Source: Secundilactobacillus folii | Lineage (GTDB): Bacteria; Bacillota; Bacilli; Lactobacillales; Lactobacillaceae | Assembly: GCF_009720675.1 (NCBI RefSeq) | Contig: NZ_WNJO01000003.1 | Span: 1-64,000 of the forward strand | DNA: 64,000 nt | Reading direction: 5' to 3' | In this document: piece by piece, positions 63,521 to 64,000 of the stretch | How positions within the stretch are numbered: position 1 is the stretch's first letter | Layout of the letters: each line of letters starts with the position of its first letter | Program-made: the position numbers and the translations under genes | The notes under the pieces: model-generated | What the model was told of the DNA's origin: nothing | Seen by the model: the letters and a program-made list of their open reading frames with translations, nothing else | Database searches by the model: none

Positions 63521-64000
63521 TAAATCACTCCCTTGGTGGAAGGCACCCCTTTAATTTCTGGATTCAGTGTCACGGCAGCCCGGAGCGCACGACCCAGCGC
63601 CTTGAACAGGGTTTCGACCTTGTGGTGGGTATTGCGGCCGTACAAAACTTCCGCGTGTAAGTTCATTTCGGCGTTAAAAGCGAACGCCTGAAAAAAATCT
63701 TCAGTTACTTCCGTGTCGTAATCGCCCAGCTTTGGATTAGTGAGTTCAGCGTTAAAAACCAAGTAGCTGCGTCCTGATAAATCAATCACGACCCGGCTCA
63801 ACGTTTCGTCCAAAGGGATCAATGCTGACCCGAAACGTTCGATCCCAACTTTATCACCCAAAGCCTGCTTTAACGCCATCCCTAAAGCAATTCCCACATC
63901 TTCAGTGGTGTGGTGCGGATCAACGTTCAAGTCACCCTTTGCTCTGACGACTAGGCCAAAGCGACCGTGACGGGCAAAGGCATTCAGCATGTGGTCGAAA
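63520..64000 (-). CDS. hisB: Imidazoleglycerol-phosphate dehydratase, partial
   Basis: Dehydrates IGP to imidazole-acetol phosphate with manganese. The C-terminal 160 residues are in the window; the N-terminus lies beyond 64000. Seen: [26 protein letters not shown] with metal-binding His and Glu, and [20 protein letters not shown] with the second HH motif. Monofunctional type without a phosphatase domain at its C-terminus. hisD and hisG presumably lie upstream. Confidence 0.96.
   Translation of the reverse strand, partial: FDHMLNAFARHGRFGLVVRAKGDLNVDPHHTTEDVGIALGMALKQALGDKVGIERFGSALIPLDETLSRVVIDLSGRSYLVFNAELTNPKLGDYDTEVTEDFFQAFAFNAEMNLHAEVLYGRNTHHKVETLFKALGRALRAAVTLNPEIKGVPSTKGVI

Overview
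The window comes from the chromosome of a Gram-positive lactic acid bacterium of the family Lactobacillaceae (about 43% GC by eye, with an AT-richer stretch around 39-51 kb). Evidence: Shine-Dalgarno sites of the GGAGG type, KxYKxGKxW/LPxTG and MucBP surface proteins, GPH-family pentoside transporters, an L-arabinose araBDA operon, and an NAD-type formate dehydrogenase that closely resembles, from memory, the one of Lentilactobacillus buchneri. A heterofermentative genus such as Lentilactobacillus, Secundilactobacillus or Levilactobacillus fits; the species cannot be fixed from the sequence alone.

Layout. 0-4.3 kb: formate dehydrogenase (reverse) and a serine biosynthesis operon serC-serA behind a serine-rich leader peptide and attenuator. 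4.4-8.9 kb: a hairpin-rich intergenic stretch, an Mga-type regulator overlapping a secreted MucBP protein. 8.9-13.8 kb (reverse): an AP2-domain protein with a small membrane protein, a secreted matrixin-like metalloprotease, an esterase, and an aminotransferase/D-hydroxyacid dehydrogenase pair preceded by an aromatic-codon leader peptide and attenuator. 14.0-14.7 and 20.6-20.85 kb: arrays of long palindromic repeats of one family. 14.8-30 kb: general metabolism and surface genes (GH25 lysozyme, mhq-like quinone-resistance pair, acetate kinase paralogue, acyltransferase, secreted beta-helix protein, deoxyribosyltransferase, EIIC-like membrane protein, acetoin reductase, xanthine permease, orphan EIIA, DedA, Ldh-family dehydrogenase).

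31-59.5 kb is an arabinose/arabinan island: araB-araD-araA with divergent araR/aldose epimerase, two GH51 arabinofuranosidases each paired with a GPH transporter, a GH43 arabinanase-type enzyme with an oligosaccharide symporter, a large uncharacterised enzyme-like protein, two AraC-type regulators, and two paralogous regulators that join an ArsR-type helix-turn-helix to an unfamiliar C-terminal domain. Extracellular or imported arabino-oligosaccharides would be cut to L-arabinose by the GH51/GH43 enzymes, and AraA, AraB and AraD would take it to xylulose-5-phosphate for the phosphoketolase pathway. Two degenerate IS30-family elements bracket one GH51/GPH module. An LPxTG MucBP protein lies inside the island.

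59.7-64 kb is a histidine operon, hisB(partial)-hisH-hisA-hisF-hisI-hisE-hisC, running off the end of the window.

The most interesting observations are the two predicted ribosome-mediated attenuators (serine; Tyr/Phe/Trp) built on the same plan, with the leader stop codon inside the segment that decides the fold; the long-palindrome repeat family with compensating stem changes; and the HTH-plus-sensor regulator pair at the edges of the arabinan genes.
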